From contig CAMAWC010000006.1 of assembly GCA_945861875.1 (NCBI GenBank), positions 16,496-80,495 on the forward strand: a stretch of DNA of 64,000 nucleotides. The letters are read 5' to 3'. This DNA is from Bordetella parapertussis (GTDB lineage Bacteria; Pseudomonadota; Gammaproteobacteria; Burkholderiales; SG8-39). Each line of letters starts with the position of its first letter. The first letter of the stretch is position 1. Of the stretch, positions 1-12,490 are shown one piece after another. Below the pieces are notes generated by a model. It was not told the DNA's origin, searched no databases, and saw only the letters and a list, made by a program, of their open reading frames with translations. Made by a program: the position numbers and the translations under genes.

Positions 1-1065
1 GCGATGGAGGGCGCGGGAAAGTTGATCGACGACGAGGAGTTGCGCGAAGCCATGAGCGAAAAAGGCCTTGGTACGCCGGCGACGCGCGCTTCAATTATTG
101 AGGGCCTTATTTACGAGGATTACGTCCACCGCAACGGCCGTGAGTTGGTGCCATCGCCCAAGGCGTTCTCGCTGTTGTTTGCGCTCGGACACCTGGGTAT
201 TACCGAGCTGGCCTCACCCGAACTGACCGGCGATTGGGAATTCAAGCTGCGGCAGATCGAGCAGGGCAAGCTGGACCGCTCCGAGTTCATGGAACATATC
301 GTCGACACGGCGCGCGACATGGTCGCGCGCATCAAGGGCGGCAATATTCCCGACGATGCGTTTCTGACGCTCACGGCGCCCTGCCCGAAGTGCGGCGGCA
401 AGGTGGTGGAAAATTACCGCAAATTCCAATGCCAGAAATGCGACTTCACCATCTGGAAGGTGATGTCCAGCCGCGAGTTCGCGCCCGAAGAAATCGAAAC
501 CCTTATAACCGAAAAAGCGGTCGGCCCGCTACAGGGCTTCCGCAGCCGCCTCGGTCGTCCCTTTGCCGCCGCAATGAAACTGTCGCCGGAATTCAAGGCG
601 GAGTTCGATTTCGGCTCGGATGGCGCCGACGGCGAGGAGGTGGATTTTTCCGGAATGGAGCCCCTCGGCGCGTGCCCGAAGTGCAGCAACCGCGTGTTCG
701 AACTTCCGATGGCTTACGCCTGCGAGAAAAGCACGGGACCGGCGAAGAATTGTGATTTCCGCTCAGGCAAGATCATCCTGCAACAAACGGTAAGCCGCGA
801 ACAAATGCAAAAACTACTGGAGACGGGCGGCACGGATTTGTTGACGGATTTTATCTCCAACAAGAACCGCCGCAAGTTTTCCGCCTTCCTGGTGCGTGAC
901 CCCTCGGGAAAGGTGGTATTCAAGTTCCAGGACAAGAAACCCAAAGTGATCGAGACACCGGCAAAAGCAGTAGGCGCCAAGGCGCCACCAGCCAAAAAAA
1001 CGCCGGCTGCGGCAAAGAAAAAACCGTCCCGCCCGAGCGCCACAGCGAAACGCAAGGCCGCGTGA
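1..1065 (+). CDS. topB: DNA topoisomerase III, C-terminal fragment (5' end outside window)
   Basis: This is the last 354 codons of a type IA topoisomerase; the active-site Tyr domain lies upstream of the window. The GLGTPATRAS motif (fragment residues 21-30) and the following LTGDWEFKL segment are typical of proteobacterial topoisomerase III rather than TopA. Two four-cysteine zinc ribbons follow (C127/C130/C143/C146 and C224/C227/C240/C250). The last 45 residues are a Lys/Ala/Pro-rich basic tail, as in beta-proteobacterial TopB. The enzyme decatenates and relaxes negatively supercoiled DNA. The gene converges on gyrB across a strong palindrome. TopA is the alternative, less likely because of the TPATRAS motif. 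Confidence 0.8.
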   Translation, partial: AMEGAGKLIDDEELREAMSEKGLGTPATRASIIEGLIYEDYVHRNGRELVPSPKAFSLLFALGHLGITELASPELTGDWEFKLRQIEQGKLDRSEFMEHIVDTARDMVARIKGGNIPDDAFLTLTAPCPKCGGKVVENYRKFQCQKCDFTIWKVMSSREFAPEEIETLITEKAVGPLQGFRSRLGRPFAAAMKLSPEFKAEFDFGSDGADGEEVDFSGMEPLGACPKCSNRVFELPMAYACEKSTGPAKNCDFRSGKIILQQTVSREQMQKLLETGGTDLLTDFISNKNRRKFSAFLVRDPSGKVVFKFQDKKPKVIETPAKAVGAKAPPAKKTPAAAKKKPSRPSATAKRKAA

Positions 1066-1088
1066 TCCGGTCGGAACAGGAATCCCCG

Positions 1089-1151
1089 GCCAGATGCAAA
1101 TCGCCCGGAAAGCCGCTACTGGTGCGGCTTTCCGGGCGATTTGCATCTGGC
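1089..1151. repeat. 28-bp perfect inverted repeat, dispersed hairpin element copy 1
   Basis: Bases 1089-1116 and 1124-1151 are perfect reverse complements around a 7-base loop. The palindrome lies in the 119-bp gap between the converging topB and gyrB stops. No T-run follows on either strand, so it is not a textbook intrinsic terminator, although its position suits transcript-end protection or bidirectional termination. The core GGAAAGCCG-N10-GGCTTTCC-N3-CGATTTGC recurs with identical spacing at 29486-29534. Confidence 0.85.
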
Positions 1152-1184
1152 GATAAGTTAATTCAGCGGTAGCGATGCCCCGCT

Positions 1185-4722
<3,538 letters not shown>

Positions 4723-4888
4723 GTCTTTATTTACCCCTGGTAATGATGATAAAGGGCGCTCTTTTTCGGGATAACCCCGAATTATTCTTTTAACTTAGTG
4801 GTTTGCGTTGCATAAACCATGTGCGTGTTCGGTTTGAGTACTCTGTATGAATGGGGAGAAAAAGTGTTTTTTTTGGTGCCCGGTTGGT

Positions 4889-4897
4889 TTATCCACA
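4889..4897 (+). promoter_or_regulatory. DnaA box (TTATCCACA) between dnaA and dnaN
   Basis: This is an exact match to the consensus 9-mer, just beyond the dnaA stop (4914) and within the 191-bp dnaA-dnaN spacer. The rest of 4723-4913 is comparatively AT-rich with T-runs and shows no ORF with a convincing start. It may serve DnaA-dependent control of dnaN, or as an accessory origin element. Confidence 0.6.
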
Positions 4898-4913
4898 ATC
4901 CACTCACACCTGT

Positions 4914-6293
4914 TCAACCTTTTAATACCTGCTCCAATACGTGAAAGTCGCGATTTATCATGGTGTCTTTCTCCCGTAAGGAGGCAATCGTTCTGCAGGC
5001 ATGCAGAACGGTCGTATGGTCGCGGTTGCCAAAAGCCTCTCCGATCTCGGGAAAGCTCATTGAGGTGAGTTCCTTTGCCAGGGCCATGGCCACCTGTCGC
5101 GGGCGCGCAATATTGCGGCTGCGTTTTTTTGAGTGCATGTCCGACATTTTGAGTTTGTAATAGTCGGCGACGGTTTTCTGAATATTCTCGATGGAGATCT
5201 GTCTGTGCTGCAGGGACAGCAAATCCTTGAGCGCCTCCTTGGCAAGCTCGAGGGTTATGTCCTTGCCGGTAAATCGGGAGAAAGCGATGACACTCTTTAG
5301 CGCTCCCTCCAGTTCGCGCACGTTGGAGCGGATGTGCTTGGCGACGAAGAAGGCCACCTCCTCGGGCAGGGATAACCCAACGACCTCGGCTTTTTTTAGG
5401 ATGATGGCAACGCGCATTTCCTGTTCGGGCGGTTCTATTGCAACCGTAAGCCCCCATGAAAAGCGCGATTTGAGCCGTTCGCCCAGCCCGGCGATGTCGC
5501 GCGGGTAGGTGTCGCAGGTGATGATGACTTGCTTGCGCGACTCTATTAGCGCGTTAAACGCGTAGAAAAACTCCTCCTGTGTGCGGTCCTTGCCGGTAAA
5601 AAACTGGATGTCGTCGATCAATAACACGTCAAGCGAGTGGTAATAGCGTTTGAATTCGTCAAACGATTTTTGCTGATAGGCTTTTACAACATCGGAGATG
5701 TATTGCGCGGCATGCAGATAGCGTACACGCGATCCCGGAAAGCGAGCTGAAACATGGTTGCCGACCGCGTGCATCAGGTGGGTTTTACCCAGGCCCACGC
5801 CGCCGTAAATGAATAAGGGGTTATAGGAAGTTCCCGGGTTGTCCGCGACCTGCATGGCCGCCGCGCGGGCGAGTTGGTTGGCTTTGCCCGGAACAAAGTT
5901 GTCGAATGTAAATTCGCCTATCAGGCTGGACCGCTCGGGGGCCGGCTTTGTCGCCGGCGCCCGCGTCGTTGCGGGAAGGGCGCTGTTTGGGGATGGGGCC
6001 GGCGTCGTCGGGGTTGTGGTGCCGGTTTCTTCGGCGGGGGGAAGCGTCATGCAAAGACGCATTGGCGCGCCAAAAAACTCTCCCGCGAGTTGTTCAATTC
6101 TGGCCGCGACGCGCTCATTAATCCACTGCAACACATAACGGTTTGGCGCGAGCAGCGTCAGCTCTCCGCCGGCGGGGTTTGCCACCCCCTCGCGCAGCGG
6201 CCGGATCCAGGTATTAAACTGTTGATTTGGAAGCTCTTTTTCAAGCTGGGCAACGCAGGAGGACCAGAAACCATCAATCATTTTTTTGGGCAA
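4914..6293 (-). CDS. dnaA: Chromosomal replication initiator DnaA
   Basis: DnaA is the AAA+ initiator that binds DnaA boxes and melts oriC. The 459-residue protein has domain I at residues 1-80 and a Thr/Pro/Ala-rich linker (about 85-120). The AAA+ core carries a Walker A at about 164-171 (GGVGLGKT), Walker [10 protein letters not shown], and arginine-rich sensor segments. A C-terminal DNA-binding domain contains the DnaA signature ([15 protein letters not shown]). The gene is divergent from rpmH, with the probable origin in the 149-bp spacer. A DnaA box upstream of its start suggests autoregulation, which is inferred from position. Confidence 0.97.
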   Translation of the reverse strand: MPKKMIDGFWSSCVAQLEKELPNQQFNTWIRPLREGVANPAGGELTLLAPNRYVLQWINERVAARIEQLAGEFFGAPMRLCMTLPPAEETGTTTPTTPAPSPNSALPATTRAPATKPAPERSSLIGEFTFDNFVPGKANQLARAAAMQVADNPGTSYNPLFIYGGVGLGKTHLMHAVGNHVSARFPGSRVRYLHAAQYISDVVKAYQQKSFDEFKRYYHSLDVLLIDDIQFFTGKDRTQEEFFYAFNALIESRKQVIITCDTYPRDIAGLGERLKSRFSWGLTVAIEPPEQEMRVAIILKKAEVVGLSLPEEVAFFVAKHIRSNVRELEGALKSVIAFSRFTGKDITLELAKEALKDLLSLQHRQISIENIQKTVADYYKLKMSDMHSKKRSRNIARPRQVAMALAKELTSMSFPEIGEAFGNRDHTTVLHACRTIASLREKDTMINRDFHVLEQVLKG

Positions 6294-6442
6294 TGTGCGG
6301 CGGCAAAAGAGGCATCAAACAGAGTATGGATTTTACCCCTTCCGGGGTAAGTTATCCACAGGGTTGGTTAAAAATTAACCTTGACGCGACGGGGGCTTAG
6401 CACGTCTAATAACGGGTTTGATTCAGGTAAGAAAGCAGAATT
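6294..6442. other. Probable oriC core / dnaA-rpmH divergent regulatory region
   Basis: This 149-bp gap between divergent dnaA and rpmH contains a perfect DnaA box (TTATCCACA, 6352-6360). Immediately before it is a hairpin with 7-bp arms (6333-6339 / 6344-6350), and after it an AT-rich palindrome (GGTTAAAAATTAACC, about 6367-6381). This dnaA-flanking position is a common origin location in proteobacteria. Only one perfect box is seen here, so the functional origin may also need degenerate boxes or the dnaA-dnaN spacer. Origin activity is inferred. Confidence 0.5.
6381..6410 (+). promoter_or_regulatory. Candidate sigma-70 promoter for rpmH-rnpA-yidD-yidC
   Basis: TTGACG (6381-6386) and TCTAAT (6405-6410) each match five of six consensus positions, with an 18-bp spacer. 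They lie 32 bp before the rpmH start and just right of the DnaA box. Confidence 0.5.
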
Positions 6443-6577
6443 ATGAAACGCACCTACCAACCCTCAGTTGTGCGCCGCAAGCGTACCCACGGTTTTCTCG
6501 TTCGCATGAAGACCAAAAGTGGTCGCGCGGTAATTCGCGCCCGCCGCGCCAAAGGCCGAGCCAGCCTGGCTGTTTGA
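6443..6577 (+). CDS. rpmH: 50S ribosomal protein L34
   Basis: The 44-residue product opens [18 protein letters not shown] and continues [14 protein letters not shown], the near-invariant L34 sequence, and is very rich in Arg and Lys. It is a structural protein of the large ribosomal subunit. It is the first gene rightward from the origin and its stop overlaps the probable TTG start of rnpA. The length equals that of most bacterial L34 proteins, so the ATG at 6443 is secure. Confidence 0.98.
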   Translation: MKRTYQPSVVRRKRTHGFLVRMKTKSGRAVIRARRAKGRASLAV

Positions 6578-6915
6578 ACGGGCGGCTGTTCTATCCCAAG
6601 AGCAGACGGCTCGATGAGGCGCGCGTAGCCGCTGCGTTTCGTAACAAGCCGGTAGCACGGTCACGGTATTTTCTCGCGTATCGAAGCGGTAACGGACGGA
6701 TGTACGCACGCCTTGGCATGGTCGTTCCCAAACGCTTGCTGGGTCGCGCCGTGGATCGCAATCGCGTCAAGCGCCTGGTCAGGGAGCGGTTCCGCATCGC
6801 CCAGGCCGCCATCGCGGGACACGATTGGCTGATTAGGCTGGTCAAAGCCCCGGTCGGGCGCGCCGAAGTTCCCGCCGACGTAGACGCACTGTTTCGTGAA
6901 GCCAATGCTGACTAA
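6574..6915 (+). CDS. rnpA: Ribonuclease P protein component
   Basis: This is the protein subunit of RNase P, which assists the catalytic RNA in removing tRNA 5' leaders. The signature [13 protein letters not shown] lies at about residues 60-72, preceded by the [12 protein letters not shown] strand. No ATG or GTG lies in frame at the expected position. A TTG at 6574 overlaps the rpmH stop by four bases and gives 113 residues, normal for the family, so it is the best start. The same frame stays open upstream to 6418, but that part overlaps rpmH out of frame and is not RnpA-like. The C-terminus overlaps yidD. Confidence 0.9.
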   Translation: MNGRLFYPKSRRLDEARVAAAFRNKPVARSRYFLAYRSGNGRMYARLGMVVPKRLLGRAVDRNRVKRLVRERFRIAQAAIAGHDWLIRLVKAPVGRAEVPADVDALFREANAD

Positions 6916-7117
6916 GTTCTTGGTGCTACTTATTCGCGCCTACCAATACACGATCAGCCCGATGCTGGGAAATCGCTGCCGTTTTGCACCATCCTGCTCG
7001 GCGTATGCCGAGGAGGCGATCGTACGTTATGGCTTGGCGAGGGGCGTCTGGTTCGCCTTGCGCCGCATTGCACGATGCCATCCCTGGAACCCCGGCGGCT
7101 ACGACCCCGTCCCGTAA
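6905..7117 (+). CDS. yidD: Membrane protein insertion efficiency factor YidD
   Basis: This small basic membrane-associated protein helps YidC-dependent insertion. The 70-residue product has the family signature: [20 protein letters not shown], followed by AEEAIVRYG and a C-terminal [13 protein letters not shown]. The ATG at 6905 overlaps the end of rnpA by 11 bases; an in-frame GTG at 6896 would add three residues. It sits between rnpA and yidC as in most proteobacteria. Two conserved cysteines (RCRFAPSCS) are present. Confidence 0.95.
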   Translation: MLTKFLVLLIRAYQYTISPMLGNRCRFAPSCSAYAEEAIVRYGLARGVWFALRRIARCHPWNPGGYDPVP

Positions 7118-7133
7118 GAAGACTGCTCCCGCA

Positions 7134-8822
7134 ATGGATACCCAGAGACTGATTCTGTTTTTTGTTTTCTCCTTCTCGCTCCTGATGCTTTGGGAGGCGT
7201 GGCAAAAGGAGAATCGTCCGGTTGTACAGGCGGTGTCGCAAAGCGCGACCTCGGCCGTGCCGAGCGCCGCTCCCGTGGCGAGTCCTGCTGTCGGCGGGAC
7301 GGCGGCAACGGTGCCTTCGGCGTCGGCGATTGCGCCTGCAGCGCGGCCGGAAACCGTACCCGGCGCTGTTGCCGCCCCCGCATCTGCGACGCGCGAAAAG
7401 CTGCGCGTGCGCACCGACGTGCTGGTTGCGGAGATCGACTCGCAAGGCGGCGATCTGGTTTATCTGGAATTCCTCGACCAAAAGGACATCGTCGACCCGA
7501 AAAAGAACCTTGTTCTTCTTTCGCCGGCGTACCAGTACGCGGTGCAAAGCGGGCTGATCGGGATCAACCTGCCCAATCACCGCACGCTGTTTTCAGCACA
7601 GGCGAAAAGCGTTGAACTGGCGGATGGCCAGGAAAAAGCAGAATTGAAACTGGAGGCCACCTCCCCCGACGGAGTAAAGGTCACTAAGACGTATGTTTTT
7701 CATCGCGCCAGCCACCTGATCGAAATACGCCAGGACATCACCAATGGCAGCGCCAATCCGTTGCTGAGCCAGGCTTATTTTCAGATTACGCGTGACAGCA
7801 ATTCGCCCCCCGGCGACTCGGCGATGATGCAGACCTACACCGGTGCGGCCGTCTACACCGAGAAGGAAAAATTCCAGAAAATTGCCTTCAGCGATATCGA
7901 GAAGGGCAAGGCGGCCTTTCCCAAAACGCCCGACAACGGCTGGATTGCGATCATCCAGCACTATTTCACGACGGCCTTGTTGCCGAGCCAAAAGCAGCGT
8001 GAAATCTATATGGACAAGCTGGATGGCAATCTTTACCGTATAGGCGTAAAACTGCCGCTTCCGGTCATTGCGCCCGGCACCGCGGCAAGCGTGACAGTCC
8101 CGCTGTATTCCGGCCCCAATGACCAGGACAAGCTCATGGCCATAGCCCCGGGACTCGAGTTGGTGGTTGATTACGGCTGGTTGACGGTCATTGCTGCGCC
8201 GCTGTTCTGGGTGTTGCAGCTTTTCCACGGTTGGGTCGGCAACTGGGGTGTGGCGATTATCCTGCTCACCCTTGCGCTCAAGCTGTTGTTCTACCCGCTG
8301 TCGGCTGCCAGCTACCGTTCCATGGCCAAGATGAAAATGGTCACGCCGCGCCTGACGAAACTGCGCGAACAATACGGCGACGATCGCATGAAGCTCAATC
8401 AGGCGATGATGGAAATGTACAAGCAGGAGAAGATCAATCCGCTGGGCGGTTGTTTGCCCATCGTCGTGCAGATTCCAGTGTTCATTTCGCTCTACTGGGT
8501 GCTGCTGGCGAGCGTGGAGCTGCGCCAGGCGCCGTTCTACGGCTGGATCCAGGACCTGTCGGCGCAGGACCCGTATTACGTCCTGCCGGTGCTGATGATG
8601 ATTTCGATGGTATTCCAGACCAAGATGAATCCGGTGCCGCCCGACCCCGTCCAGGCCAAGGTGATGATGATCATGCCGTTCGTATTTGGCGTGATGTTCT
8701 TCTTTTTTCCCGCCGGCCTGGTGTTGTACTGGCTGGTCAACAACGTTCTTTCCATCGCCCAGCAATACCAGATCACCCGCATGGTCGAGGGCGCGAAGAA
8801 ACCCACGGTCGCCAAGCGCTGA
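7134..8822 (+). CDS. yidC: Membrane protein insertase YidC
   Basis: YidC inserts inner-membrane proteins alone or with SecYEG. The 562-residue product fits the gram-negative form. It has an N-terminal membrane anchor ([15 protein letters not shown]), an Ala/Pro-rich linker, a large periplasmic beta domain (to about residue 340), and a C-terminal five-helix insertase core. That core includes [19 protein letters not shown] and [20 protein letters not shown], plus a short basic tail. The ATG at 7134 ([10 protein letters not shown]) is chosen because it places the anchor at the N-terminus; the frame is open further upstream through yidD. mnmE begins 20 bp after the stop. Confidence 0.97.
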   Translation: MDTQRLILFFVFSFSLLMLWEAWQKENRPVVQAVSQSATSAVPSAAPVASPAVGGTAATVPSASAIAPAARPETVPGAVAAPASATREKLRVRTDVLVAEIDSQGGDLVYLEFLDQKDIVDPKKNLVLLSPAYQYAVQSGLIGINLPNHRTLFSAQAKSVELADGQEKAELKLEATSPDGVKVTKTYVFHRASHLIEIRQDITNGSANPLLSQAYFQITRDSNSPPGDSAMMQTYTGAAVYTEKEKFQKIAFSDIEKGKAAFPKTPDNGWIAIIQHYFTTALLPSQKQREIYMDKLDGNLYRIGVKLPLPVIAPGTAASVTVPLYSGPNDQDKLMAIAPGLELVVDYGWLTVIAAPLFWVLQLFHGWVGNWGVAIILLTLALKLLFYPLSAASYRSMAKMKMVTPRLTKLREQYGDDRMKLNQAMMEMYKQEKINPLGGCLPIVVQIPVFISLYWVLLASVELRQAPFYGWIQDLSAQDPYYVLPVLMMISMVFQTKMNPVPPDPVQAKVMMIMPFVFGVMFFFFPAGLVLYWLVNNVLSIAQQYQITRMVEGAKKPTVAKR

Positions 8823-8842
8823 CCGGGACACCTGATGTCGCC

Positions 8843-10183
8843 ATGACGCGCGCCGACATCATCGCGGCAGTGGCGACGGCACCGGGTCGCGGCGGCATTG
8901 GTGTGGTGCGGGTTTCCGGCCCGGAATTGGGCGCGTACGCTTTTGCGCTCCTGGGGAAAGAGCCGGTGCCGCGTCACGTTATGCGGACGGCGTTTCTTGC
9001 CGCAGACAAAAAACGCATCGATGACGGCGTCGCTCTTTATTTTCCGGGCCCCGCATCCTTTACCGGTGAAGACGTGCTTGAATTGCACGGGCACGGCGGG
9101 CAGGTGGTGCTGAACATGCTGCTAAAGCGCTGCCTGGAACTCGGGGCGCGCCTGGCGGAACCGGGTGAATTTACCCGCCGCGCCTTTCTCAATGACAAAA
9201 TCGACTTGGCGCAGGCTGAGGCGGTCGCAGACCTCATTGATGCCTCATCGGAGCGTGCGGTTCGCAGTGCGCAACGCTCTTTGAGCGGGGAGTTTTCTGC
9301 GCAGATCATGGCGCTGTCGCGCCAGATCGTGGATTCGCGCATGCTGGTGGAGGCGATGCTCGACTTTCCGGAAGAGGAAATCGACGGACTCGACCGGGGA
9401 AGGGCGGCGGAACAACTCGCGGCATTACGCCAAGGCCTTGCGGCCATTCTTGCAAAAGCACGGCAGGGCAGTGTTTTGCGCAGGGGTCTCAAGGTGGTGC
9501 TGGCGGGCCGGCCAAACGTGGGCAAATCAAGCCTGCTCAATATCCTGGCAGGCCAGGATCTGGCTATTGTCACGGCCATTCCGGGTACTACACGGGACAG
9601 CGTGCGCGAAACAATTGTTATCGATGGCATCCCGCTCGACATAGTCGACACCGCCGGCCTGCGGGAAACCGATGACGAAGTGGAAAAACTCGGCATAGCA
9701 CGCAGCTGGAAGGAGATTGGCGAAGCCGATATGCTTCTCCTGGTGTGCGATGCGCGCGACGGTCTTACTGAACAGGACCGGACCATACTGGCACAGGCGC
9801 CCCAGCGTTTGAAACGGGTTGTTGTGCATAACAAGATTGACCTTGCCGGGCTCTGCGCAAAGGCAGAGCAGATGGAGGATTGCAAGCAGATATGGTTGTC
9901 GGCCAAAACGGCCGAAGGTGTGGCGCAATTGCGCCAGGCGATGCTCGCCATTGCCGGCTGGGAAATACCCGGCGAGGATATTTTTCTTGCCCGTGAGCGG
10001 CATATTTCGGCCTTACTGGCGGCGCAAACTTGTCTGGGTGCTGCCGCGGACCAGCTGTCACGGCCGGAGTTGTTTGCCGAAGAGTTGCGGCTCGCGCACA
10101 ATCAACTTGCCAGTATTACGGGCGAATTTACCGCCGATGACTTGCTGGGCGAAATCTTTGCCCGCTTTTGCATCGGCAAGTAG
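8843..10183 (+). CDS. mnmE: tRNA uridine-5-carboxymethylaminomethyl modification GTPase
   Basis: With MnmG it forms the (c)mnm5 modification at U34 of several tRNAs. The 446-residue protein has the N-terminal folate-binding domain (ends about residue 120), a helical domain, an inserted GTPase domain with P-loop GRPNVGKSS (about 220-228), DTAGLRET and NKID motifs, and the invariant C-terminal CIGK. The ATG at 8843 ([18 protein letters not shown]) matches family N-termini; the open frame extends back through yidC and is discarded. The usual partner gene mnmG is about 5.7 kb downstream, separated by accessory genes. Confidence 0.97.
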   Translation: MTRADIIAAVATAPGRGGIGVVRVSGPELGAYAFALLGKEPVPRHVMRTAFLAADKKRIDDGVALYFPGPASFTGEDVLELHGHGGQVVLNMLLKRCLELGARLAEPGEFTRRAFLNDKIDLAQAEAVADLIDASSERAVRSAQRSLSGEFSAQIMALSRQIVDSRMLVEAMLDFPEEEIDGLDRGRAAEQLAALRQGLAAILAKARQGSVLRRGLKVVLAGRPNVGKSSLLNILAGQDLAIVTAIPGTTRDSVRETIVIDGIPLDIVDTAGLRETDDEVEKLGIARSWKEIGEADMLLLVCDARDGLTEQDRTILAQAPQRLKRVVVHNKIDLAGLCAKAEQMEDCKQIWLSAKTAEGVAQLRQAMLAIAGWEIPGEDIFLARERHISALLAAQTCLGAAADQLSRPELFAEELRLAHNQLASITGEFTADDLLGEIFARFCIGK

Positions 10184-10240
10184 ACTGGGGTTCCAGGTTT
10201 AAAGTTGCAGTCCCGAAATGTTCAAATCAGGGGTTAACGA

Positions 10241-11203
10241 ATGAAACAGACACTGCGTTGCGCACTCTTCGCGTTTATTGCGCTCGCGGCCGGGTTCGCG
10301 CAAGGCCAGCAATACCCGACCAAGCCCATCCGCATCATCGTGCCGTTTGCACCCGGTGGCGGCAGCGACTTGATCGGCCGCTTGATTGCACAAAAACTTA
10401 CCGGGCGGCTGGGTCAACAAGTCATTGTCGAGAACAAGCCGGGCGCGGGCGGCAATCTGGGCGCTGAACAGGCCGTCAAGGCGCCAGCAGACGGCTATAC
10501 CTTGTTGTTGGTCGCTGGTAGCTACACGGTAAACCCCAGCCTCTACAAGTTGTCCTGGGATTCGGCCAATGACATTTCCCCGATCATTCAGCTGTCTCAA
10601 GGACCGTTTCTTGTCGCCGTTCATCCCTCAGTCCCGGCAAAAACTTTGAAGGAATTTATCGAGCTGGCGAAAAAGCAACCGGACAAATTCTCCTATGCCT
10701 CTTCAGGCTCGGGCAGCATTACCCATCTGGCAACCGAGTTGTTTCTCGACATGGCAAAAATAAAAGCGGTGCATGTGCCTTACAAGGGAACCGGGCCGGC
10801 GCTTAACGACGCGATTGCGGGCAATGTACAGCTGATTTTTGGCAGTGTCTCGACCACGCTCCAGCACGTAAAGTCCGGCCGCTTGCGCGCCCTCGCGGTG
10901 ACCACCGCCAAGCGCATTCCTGCCGCGCCTGAGGTGCCAACGGTCGCCGAGGCCGGTGTGCCAGGTTACGATGTGGTGTTGTGGCACGGATTGGTGGCGC
11001 CCAAAGGGGTTCCGAAGGCGATCATCGACAAGCTGAACGCGGCGGCGAATGAAGCGCTCACCGCCAAGGATACGGCCGACCTGCTTGCCTCGGATGGCGT
11101 TTCCCCCGCAGGCGGTACGCCGGAGCAGTTCCAAGCAACCATCAAGACTGATATAGAGCGCTGGCGCAAAGTGGTGCAGCAAGCCAACGTCAAAGTCGAA
11201 TAG
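10241..11203 (+). CDS. Tripartite tricarboxylate transporter (Bug family) substrate-binding receptor
   Basis: This periplasmic solute receptor is 320 residues. A signal peptide (about 1-22, ending AQGQ) is followed by the family start YPTKPIRIIVPFAPGGGSDLI. Later come GAGGNLGAEQAVKAPADGYTLL, the HVPYKGTGPALNDAIAGNVQ loop and the EVPTVAEAGVPGY segment, all typical of Bug proteins. No TctA/TctB membrane partner is nearby, so it is an orphan receptor; such receptors bind diverse carboxylates or other small molecules. It sits between mnmE and an AbrB-type membrane protein and may share a transcript with the latter. The ligand cannot be read from sequence. Confidence 0.9.
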   Translation: MKQTLRCALFAFIALAAGFAQGQQYPTKPIRIIVPFAPGGGSDLIGRLIAQKLTGRLGQQVIVENKPGAGGNLGAEQAVKAPADGYTLLLVAGSYTVNPSLYKLSWDSANDISPIIQLSQGPFLVAVHPSVPAKTLKEFIELAKKQPDKFSYASSGSGSITHLATELFLDMAKIKAVHVPYKGTGPALNDAIAGNVQLIFGSVSTTLQHVKSGRLRALAVTTAKRIPAAPEVPTVAEAGVPGYDVVLWHGLVAPKGVPKAIIDKLNAAANEALTAKDTADLLASDGVSPAGGTPEQFQATIKTDIERWRKVVQQANVKVE

Positions 11204-11289
11204 CACCGACAGCAAATGCAAGCGGCCAGAAATCTCCACCACGGAGCCTGTGTCAAGGGTCTTATCCGTCTTCGCCCCGCCCAGGCCGC

Positions 11290-12339
11290 GTGAAGCGCGC
11301 CTTCGCGGCCCCGCTCAAGGCGCTGTTTGCCTGTGCCGCAGGCGGGGCACTTTGTCAGGTATTGCATACGCCCCTGCCGTGGATGATCGGCCCGCTGCTG
11401 GCTATGGCGATTCTGAAGTTTCGCGGTGTTGATTTGGCTGCCCCAGCGGGAGGGCGCGAGGCCGGGCAGGTGATCATCGGCAGTGCGCTGGGCTTGTACT
11501 TTACCCCTGTGGTGGCGCATGAAGTGCTGGCCAGCTGGTACCTGTTGGTGGCGGCGGCGGTATTTGCTACCGCACTGGCCTACGGCGGGGCTTTTTTCCT
11601 TTGGCGGTTTGCCGGGGTCGACCGTACCACGGCATTTTTTGCCAGCGTTCCCGGTGGCGCGGCGGAAATGTCGAACCTCGGAGAGCGCTATGGCGCCAAG
11701 ATCGACCGCATCGTGGTTGCGCAGTCCTTGCGCATAGTTTTCGTCGTGGTACTTGTGCCCGTTGCGATGACGCTGCTCGACAGCCATGGCAGCGATATTT
11801 ACCAACCATCGACCCAGGCTGTCGATTTACGCGGATTGCTCATGCTGATCGCGTGTGGTGCGGCCGGCGGATTGGCAATGCGCGTGTTGCGGATGCCGAG
11901 CCCGTGGTTTCTGGGCGCACTTGCGCCGGCCATCGCGCTTACGGTGCAGGAGGTGCATCTGTCCGCCATGCCCGGGCCGTTAAGCAATCTGGCGCAGTTG
12001 TTAATCGGTTGCTCACTGGGCGCGCGTTTCGACCCTCGGTTTTTGCGCAGTGCCCCGCGATTTGTTCTTGTGGTCAGTGCAAGCATCCTCGGGGCAATTT
12101 GCGTTTCCGCGTTGTTCGGGGTGCTGCTGGCCAAGTTCGGCGGTTTGTCGCTGCCGACCATGGTGCTGGCGACCGCACCCGGCGGGGTCGCGGAAATGTG
12201 CATAACGGCGAAGGTGTTGCAATTGGGCGTACCACTGGTCACCGCAGCACAGGTCACGCGGGTAATCATTCTTGTCACCACAACGGGGCCGTTATTTCGC
12301 CTTGCACGCCATATCACGGCCCGGCTGCCTTCACGTTAG
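11290..12339 (+). CDS. AbrB-type integral membrane protein (PF05145-like)
   Basis: The 349-residue, strongly hydrophobic protein has about ten predicted membrane segments in two similar halves. Each half carries a glycine-rich motif: PWMIGPLLAM with ASVPGGAAEMSNLGERYGA in the first, and PWFLGALAPA with ATAPGGVAEMCITA in the second. This duplicated AbrB arrangement is often annotated as a putative ammonia monooxygenase, but no such activity is established and a transport role is more plausible. The start is GTG (11290). It lies 86 bp after a Bug receptor, a frequent neighbour in Burkholderiales. The substrate is unknown. Confidence 0.8.
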   Translation: MKRAFAAPLKALFACAAGGALCQVLHTPLPWMIGPLLAMAILKFRGVDLAAPAGGREAGQVIIGSALGLYFTPVVAHEVLASWYLLVAAAVFATALAYGGAFFLWRFAGVDRTTAFFASVPGGAAEMSNLGERYGAKIDRIVVAQSLRIVFVVVLVPVAMTLLDSHGSDIYQPSTQAVDLRGLLMLIACGAAGGLAMRVLRMPSPWFLGALAPAIALTVQEVHLSAMPGPLSNLAQLLIGCSLGARFDPRFLRSAPRFVLVVSASILGAICVSALFGVLLAKFGGLSLPTMVLATAPGGVAEMCITAKVLQLGVPLVTAAQVTRVIILVTTTGPLFRLARHITARLPSR

Positions 12340-12490
12340 GCAATGATATTCAGGTAGTTAGCGACATGTGCGATGTCGTATTTCCGTGCCCTGACCTTCG
12401 GCGTAAAATAGCCTCCACAATAAAGCGGCTCTTGCGCAGGTAGCGTATCCATCAGTAGGGCCGAACAAATTCCCTTTCAAGCGAGGATCC

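Noticed and set aside
6418..6573. N-terminal extension of the rnpA frame back through rpmH
   Set aside because: The region encodes L34 in another frame and the extension does not resemble RnpA; the TTG at 6574 is better.
7593..8831. 412-codon open frame antisense to yidC
   Set aside because: His- and Gln-rich shadow translation without any family character.
8231..8842. Upstream extension of the mnmE frame through yidC
   Set aside because: Overlaps the yidC core out of frame; MnmE proteins start at [18 protein letters not shown].
11290..12339. Ammonia monooxygenase label for the AbrB-type protein
   Set aside because: That name comes from database tradition; the sequence shows only a duplicated membrane domain and no oxygenase metal site.
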